Positions 14,145 to 18,048 of a stretch of 18,048 nucleotides of DNA are shown in pieces (the stretch's first letter is position 1; each line of letters starts with the position of its first letter). The notes beneath the pieces were generated by a model. The model saw nothing but the letters and a program-made list of their open reading frames with translations, did no database searches and was not told where the DNA came from. Both the position numbers and the translations under genes were made by a program. The stretch spans positions 1-18,048 of the forward strand of contig JBFLWY010000042.1 in the NCBI GenBank assembly GCA_040757355.1. The letters are read 5' to 3'. Source of the DNA: DTYU01 sp040757355. Lineage in GTDB: Bacteria; Bacillota; Desulfotomaculia; Desulfotomaculales; Ammonificaceae.

Positions 14145-15158
14145 CTATTTGTTTGTACTGATCAGTTCACTGTAGACCAGCAGGTGTTTGAGGGCGGCGA
14201 TGGTGGAGGAATAGTTTTCCTCCGCGTATCTTCTGGACCATTCACCAACGGCCGCCCTGGTTTCGGGACTCTCCAAAATCTTGTGTAGGTCATCCAGAAG
14301 ATACTCGGCCTTTAAGGGCCGTCCTGATCGGCCGGAGAAGTTTTGATACTCTAAGCTTTCTATCGTCTCGGGGGTCACCAGGCCGTCGTATCCGCAGGCA
14401 TCCAGCGCTATGGCCGGGACGCCGCAGGCCATCGCCTCGCGTACCCCGCGTCCGGTGCCGATGACGACGTCGGCCTGGTTGATGACCGGAGCCATGTCCT
14501 GGATATAGCCCAGCCATTTGACAAAAGGAGGGGCATCAAGCCGTAGCTCATCTAAGTAAGGACCTGACCCGGCTACCAGCAATTCAATCCCGGGCAAAGC
14601 CTCCACTGTTTCAAAGATGATCTTTAACGAGTAACGCTTATCCGGATCCAGCCGTCCGATAAAAAGCAGTCTCGTCCCGCCGCCGGCTCGGTGGAGGGGC
14701 CTGAACCTTTCGGTATCAACCCCGTTTTGGATGATTACCAGTTTCGGAACAATGCTCGGGTCACCCAGTGCCAGCCGGTCATAGACCTCCCGGCTGATAC
14801 AGACGATCTTGGCGATGCTCCGGTGCACCTCCCAGTTCCACCCGAACAACCCGTGATACGTAGCGACCACCGGGAGGCGCAGCGTTTCCCCGATCGCGAC
14901 GGCGAGGGGAATGGCCACGGGATGCCCGTGTATGATCTGGATGCCGTGCTCCGTAATATACGCGGCCAGCCGATCGCCGTCGCCGCCGACCATGTACTGT
15001 ACTCCGAGCTCCTCAAGCTGCTGCCGAAACTCAATGCTCATCAGCTTGGCAAAGACAAAAGGTGTGTGGCCTGCTTTTATAAACTCCTGGCAGAGAGACA
15101 ATATCTGCGTCTCCAAACCACCGAAGACAAGTCCTTCGGCAAGATGTATCATGCGCAT
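14145..15158 (-). CDS. Family 4 glycosyltransferase
   Basis: This GT-B enzyme of about 337 residues opens MRMIHLAEGLVFGGLETQIL, where the GGLET loop is typical of GT4. IHGHPVAIPLAVAIG and VVATYHGLFGW belong to the first domain; LVIIQNGVDTERFRPL and RLLFIGRLDPDKRYSL mark entry to the second. REAMACGVPAIALD supplies the first donor-site glutamate. The open frame extends to 15218, but that part lies in element R5. GGGGAG at 15167-15172 has ideal 8-nt spacing to ATG 15158, while ATG 15164 is too close at 2 nt. It heads a probable operon with the methyltransferase at 13594. It is not closely related to the TuaH-like enzymes in this window. Confidence 0.88.
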   Translation of the reverse strand: MRMIHLAEGLVFGGLETQILSLCQEFIKAGHTPFVFAKLMSIEFRQQLEELGVQYMVGGDGDRLAAYITEHGIQIIHGHPVAIPLAVAIGETLRLPVVATYHGLFGWNWEVHRSIAKIVCISREVYDRLALGDPSIVPKLVIIQNGVDTERFRPLHRAGGGTRLLFIGRLDPDKRYSLKIIFETVEALPGIELLVAGSGPYLDELRLDAPPFVKWLGYIQDMAPVINQADVVIGTGRGVREAMACGVPAIALDACGYDGLVTPETIESLEYQNFSGRSGRPLKAEYLLDDLHKILESPETRAAVGEWSRRYAEENYSSTIAALKHLLVYSELISTNK

Positions 15159-15172
15159 GGACATTACTCCCC

Positions 15173-15400
15173 GTATGTATTCAATGAAACCCGTTGGGCG
15201 CGGCGATAAGCTTCGCATAACTTCGTCAGGTGCCGCCGTCCGGCGCTCACATGCGACCGAGTACGCTCCACTCCGTCCGGCGTCACCTTTCTCGTTCTGC
15301 TCGCTTCTCCCCGCGTTCCGTTAATGCAACCTCTCTTCTTCGGTGCTCGTAAGCACATGGTTACATTACTTTGGAACATTGTGGTAACCTGAATAAATCT
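15173..15400 (+). repeat. Element R5: diverged, longer R-family repeat
   Basis: The left end TATTCAATGAAACCCGTTGG aligns with R3 (TATTCACTGAACCTCGTAGG), and GCGGCGATAAGC follows in both. The core GAGTACGCTCCACTCCGTCC and CTGCTCGCTTCTCC also align. The right end GTGGTAACCTGAATAAAT resembles GTGGTTTCCTGAACATTT of R3. Between the core and right end it carries about 50 extra bases, including GGTTAC/GTAACC inverted sequence. It fills most of the 303-bp gap between two leftward genes and ends 14 bp before the ATG at 15158. Confidence 0.7.
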
Positions 15401-15431
15401 GTGGTTTACTCCCTTTACTGTATCTCCACCC

Positions 15432-15452
15432 GCCGAAGTGGGGTAGTTCGGC
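15432..15452 (-). terminator. Hairpin after the 15462 glycosyltransferase, weak terminator candidate
   Basis: GCCGAA (15432-15437) and TTCGGC (15447-15452) form a 6-bp stem with a 9-nt loop, 9 nt beyond the stop of the leftward gene. Read in that direction it is followed by GGGTGGAGA and not by a U-run, so factor-independent termination is doubtful. Confidence 0.3.
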
Positions 15453-15461
15453 TTAAAAGGA

Positions 15462-16640
15462 TCATCGCTCGCTGAATATGCGGACGATACTGCGGTAGCG
15501 CTCTTCCCAAGTCTGGGTTGCCAACCAACTGTTCACCTCGTCCCTGTTAAAGACCGTCGATGAAGAGAGCAGCCGCCTGATATGATTGATGAACGACGCC
15601 TTATCTTTCCCTATAAACACACAGGGTATATTCCTCACCTCAGGCAGGTCGGTGGCCACTACCGGTTTTCCCGCCGCCAGGTACTCATACACTTTGATAG
15701 GGTTGGTAGCCACCGTGATCTGGCTGATTTTGAAAGGGATCACGCAAACGTCATGATAATAAAGGTATTGGGGCAACACCTCATAGGGTTTTTGACCCAG
15801 GTAGACAAGATTGGGAATCGACCTGTCGACGGTAACCCCGTATTCCACACCGATGACGGAAAACAGGGCCTCGGGGAAAGCGCGGGTTATTTCTCTAACC
15901 AGGTCGTGGTCAATCCAGTATGCCCAGGCCCCGATATAGCCGATGACAGGTCCAGAGTGCCCCTGATATTCGATAGGTTTTTCCGGGGGATCGCTCGCAA
16001 ACTTTTGAAAATGGCGAACATCGCACCCGTTCGGAATAAGATAGTTTGGTTTGGCCGGAAACATCTGCTCGATCTGGTTTTTAAGAATGCGGGCGGTCGT
16101 GATGACAATGTCGGCGCGTTCGACCATTTTGGGAAGATACGCGCCCCAGGCCGGTATGTCATCCACGTAGTCGTATACTATGAAATCCGGCAGATACTGG
16201 TCCACAAACGAGTGAAGTTTTGACCAGGAAATCCAAAGCAATATGCTCTTGCCCTGTCGCTTAAGCTCGGGAACCACGTCCTTAATAAAGGCCTTGTTAT
16301 TGTGCACAACCGTCAAATTGGGCTGCACTTGCTCAAGAACCCGGTCTTCGAACTGCGTTTTATTGCAGTAGAAGACTTGGTGCCCGTGATTGGCAAACTG
16401 TTGCATGAGTTGCTGGGGCCTTTGTTTCATGAAGCCCCAATCAATCGTGGGCGGATAAACGATCACCGTCCCGGCAAGCACGTCTGCTGACGGAAGCTGT
16501 CCTTTTGCGACCCTTTCCGGACAAGGAGAAGCGTTTCTAAGAAGTCCCGGCGTTTGGCCTGATTGCTTCAGGAAATCAAGCGGGTGAAAAAAGTAGTGCC
16601 TGACGTCGTTATACTCATCGCTCATCACAAGGGACTTCAC
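15462..16640 (-). CDS. TuaH-like glycosyltransferase, close paralogue of the 10252 gene
   Basis: This 392-residue GT-B enzyme carries IVYPPTIDWGFMKQRPQQLM, YDYVDDIPAW, NGCDVRHF, GPVIGYIGAWAYWIDHD, and NPIKVYEYLAAGKPVVATDLPE with the E-x7-E pair. It lines up with the protein at 10252-11427 along nearly its whole length, including the non-catalytic N-terminal 40 residues (HPLDFLK against SPADFNL). The two therefore share a recent duplication or common import. I take GTG 16640 as the start; ATG 16625 is possible, and neither has a strong ribosome site. It follows the CgeB-like gene by 24 bp, implying one operon. Cytoplasmic; donor and acceptor unknown. Confidence 0.88.
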   Translation of the reverse strand: MKSLVMSDEYNDVRHYFFHPLDFLKQSGQTPGLLRNASPCPERVAKGQLPSADVLAGTVIVYPPTIDWGFMKQRPQQLMQQFANHGHQVFYCNKTQFEDRVLEQVQPNLTVVHNNKAFIKDVVPELKRQGKSILLWISWSKLHSFVDQYLPDFIVYDYVDDIPAWGAYLPKMVERADIVITTARILKNQIEQMFPAKPNYLIPNGCDVRHFQKFASDPPEKPIEYQGHSGPVIGYIGAWAYWIDHDLVREITRAFPEALFSVIGVEYGVTVDRSIPNLVYLGQKPYEVLPQYLYYHDVCVIPFKISQITVATNPIKVYEYLAAGKPVVATDLPEVRNIPCVFIGKDKASFINHIRRLLSSSTVFNRDEVNSWLATQTWEERYRSIVRIFSER

Positions 16641-16664
16641 CCCCTGATAACTGAGAGCTTGGAA

Positions 16665-17606
16665 TCACGCCTGCAAAGCGCGGATTATATCTGCTACCCG
16701 GTGTTTGTAGGTGTGGTTGGCGAGGACGAACTCGTGCCCCTGAGCCGCAACTTTCCGGCGGGCTTCATCGTTAGCCAGATAAAAGTCCATGAGTTCCACC
16801 GTTTCTTCGTAACTCTTTGACCATACCAGGTGCTTGTGATTCTCAAACATCGACTCGATTGCCTTCGTGTGCTGGGTCAGGTAAAAGCCCCCGCATCCCA
16901 ATATCTCAAACGTCCTCATTGATTGCATGGTTGCCGAATCGACTATCGAGTGCACTCCTAAGACGATCTTGGCTGCGGAATATACGTACACGGTCTCTTC
17001 ATGGGCCATATATCCTTTGTAGTACGGGGGGCCGACATTGAACCGGTGCTGCGGGTTATCCCAATCCCACCCGTAAACGGCAATGTTTTTCCCCCTGTCT
17101 ATAAACGGCTGGATAATGTATAGATAGGCGCGGTATCTTGCTTCGAAGATGTTGTAGTTGTTGCCGATGTACACGGCGTCCAGCGCTTCGTACTCCGGCT
17201 TGGGAGGCTTCTTGTGGTAGTAATCAGGGTCCATCGCAAAGGGTACGCAGATAGCTTTATACCCTCTTCGATGATAGTTTTCTAACATCTCAACGCACGG
17301 CGTGAGGCTGAGAACGGATTTGCCCGCCCATTCCATGGCCATCCCGCTGTTGGCGACGGGATCTTCGATGGCCCAATAGATGTGCGGTATGCCTGTTCTT
17401 TCTAAGATTGGAAAGACGAACTCCCTTTCCGTTACCCCGCCCTCAGTAAAAATGTAGTCGGGCTTAAACTGGTCCACCTTCTTTTGGAGTCCTTGTTCCG
17501 TTTGTTCCGGGAACTCTACTCTGTCCGTTTTCCAGCCGTGCTTTTCGAAACCGAGCTGCATTCCGTACTTTATTACGGGAGCAGGATTGGTGAATAGAAT
17601 CTTCAT
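16665..17606 (-). CDS. CgeB-like glycosyltransferase
   Basis: This 313-residue protein resembles the CgeB/DUF3880 plus Glyco_trans_1_2 family, which includes the spore-coat maturation protein CgeB and many surface glycosyltransferases. The N-terminal half reads MKILFTNPAPVIKYGMQLGF, then PDYIFTEGG and IPHIYWAIEDP. The second half has AVYIGNNYNIFEARYRAYL, SAAKIVLGVHS, and RTFEILGCGGFYLTQ, whose ExxGCGGF segment is the family hallmark. The start is ATG 17606 with a weak GGGTG about 10 nt before it. The 194-bp gap to the divergent gene at 17801 must hold promoters for both; I cannot assign convincing -35/-10 pairs. It leads the operon with the 15462 gene. Confidence 0.85.
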   Translation of the reverse strand: MKILFTNPAPVIKYGMQLGFEKHGWKTDRVEFPEQTEQGLQKKVDQFKPDYIFTEGGVTEREFVFPILERTGIPHIYWAIEDPVANSGMAMEWAGKSVLSLTPCVEMLENYHRRGYKAICVPFAMDPDYYHKKPPKPEYEALDAVYIGNNYNIFEARYRAYLYIIQPFIDRGKNIAVYGWDWDNPQHRFNVGPPYYKGYMAHEETVYVYSAAKIVLGVHSIVDSATMQSMRTFEILGCGGFYLTQHTKAIESMFENHKHLVWSKSYEETVELMDFYLANDEARRKVAAQGHEFVLANHTYKHRVADIIRALQA

Positions 17607-17800
17607 CTAAATAGACACCCACTATTGGCATTTTTTGCTATTCATGGTATGCCCGTGGCTTTTAAACGTTCCAGTGTCCTGCTGTTCGTCTCCCCACCCG
17701 GCCTGGTAACAATATTCCAATCCTGTCATAAGTTAACTAAGAAGCGGCTCGTGGATAGCCCTAATCTTCAACGAAAACGGAAAGGCCGGAAAGACAGCTT

Positions 17801-18048
17801 ATGAACGATCTGGAGAGAATTATCTACAACGAGGGAGAGCGTATCATACCCGGGGTTACCCATGACGTGAGTGAGATGGTGCGTCATAAAAGCAGTTATA
17901 GCTTTTTCAAGCTCATCATTGGCCTGGATATCAGACTAAAACTGGTGGATATCCCTGTACGAGTACTGGATTTCGGCTGCGGCGTTGGGTATGGCAGCGC
18001 AATGATCGCGCAGATCCCCGGGGTTCTTGTAACAGGAGTTGACGTGTC
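17801..18048 (+). CDS. Class I SAM-dependent methyltransferase (partial, C-terminus off the window)
   Basis: ATG 17801 opens a frame of 82 codons that continues past the edge. It begins MNDLERIIYNEGERIIPGVT, then SEMVRHKSSYSFFKLI, a leader often seen in methyltransferases of glycan clusters. Motif I follows as VRVLDFGCGVGYGSAM (D57-G65), and the frame ends in GVLVTGVDV, the start of the ribose-binding acidic strand. CGGAAAG about 8 nt before the ATG may be the ribosome site. It is divergent from the CgeB-like gene, so it starts another operon. Confidence 0.85.
   Translation, partial: MNDLERIIYNEGERIIPGVTHDVSEMVRHKSSYSFFKLIIGLDIRLKLVDIPVRVLDFGCGVGYGSAMIAQIPGVLVTGVDV

Noticed and set aside
15159..15218. 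N-terminal extension of the GT4 frame to 15218
   Set aside because: It lies in element R5. GGGGAG with 8-nt spacing points to ATG 15158.

Overview
This window looks like part of a glycosylation or cell-surface polysaccharide gene cluster from a fairly GC-rich anaerobic Firmicute. A Clostridia member of the Desulfotomaculum/Pelotomaculum/Moorella type is my best guess. The basis is strong AGGAGG-type ribosome sites, frequent GTG/TTG starts, TuaH-like and GT-D glycosyltransferases, SunS-like GT2-TPR proteins and a DUF6385-like repeat protein. The taxonomic call is inference, not proof. I recognised no rRNA, tRNA, CRISPR array, complete insertion sequence or phage gene.

Layout, left to right. 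Positions 1-232 (minus) hold the start of a low-complexity repeat protein resembling DUF6385 proteins. Positions 557-5840 (plus) hold three tandem GT2-TPR glycosyltransferases joined by 4-nt GTGA overlaps. Positions 6226-7791 (plus) hold what looks like one two-domain glycosyltransferase split by a single in-frame TAA. A SAM methyltransferase (8003-8719), a small coding remnant, and a VapBC-type toxin-antitoxin pair with a recognisable promoter (9024-9729) follow. A gene-free 0.5 kb stretch with a REP-like hairpin separates this plus-strand half from a minus-strand half. The minus-strand half reads from right to left: a CgeB-like glycosyltransferase (17606-16665), a TuaH-like glycosyltransferase (16640-15462), a GT4 glycosyltransferase (15158-14145), a methyltransferase (14127-13594), a GT-D fold enzyme (13422-12721), and two more TuaH-like glycosyltransferases (12517-11462 and 11427-10252). 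A further methyltransferase begins at 17801 on the plus strand and runs off the window.

The most notable feature is not a gene. Five copies of a roughly 185-310 bp element (R1-R5: 335-522, 5884-6193, 7809-7993, 12537-12721, 15173-15400) punctuate the cluster. Each ends within about 10-35 bp of the start codon of a glycosylation gene or operon. R1, R3 and R4 are 185-188 bp and have imperfect terminal inverted repeats. R2 has its centre replaced by two tandem modules of about 100 bp, each bounded by CCCAGCACTCA inverted repeats. R3 and R4 are about 92% identical, face each other, and bound a 4.9-kb segment that could in principle invert. A further 135-bp inverted-repeat element (13453-13587) shares a 15-bp end with R1. 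The elements look like MITE-type mobile repeats, and they may serve as recombination joints or leader sequences for exchangeable glycosylation modules. That function is a hypothesis.

Together the genes encode at least eight sugar transferases and three methyltransferases but no sugar-nucleotide synthesis, polymerase or flippase genes. The window is therefore the decorating part of a larger locus. The acceptor is not visible: it could be an S-layer protein, flagellin, another surface protein or a teichuronic-type polymer.
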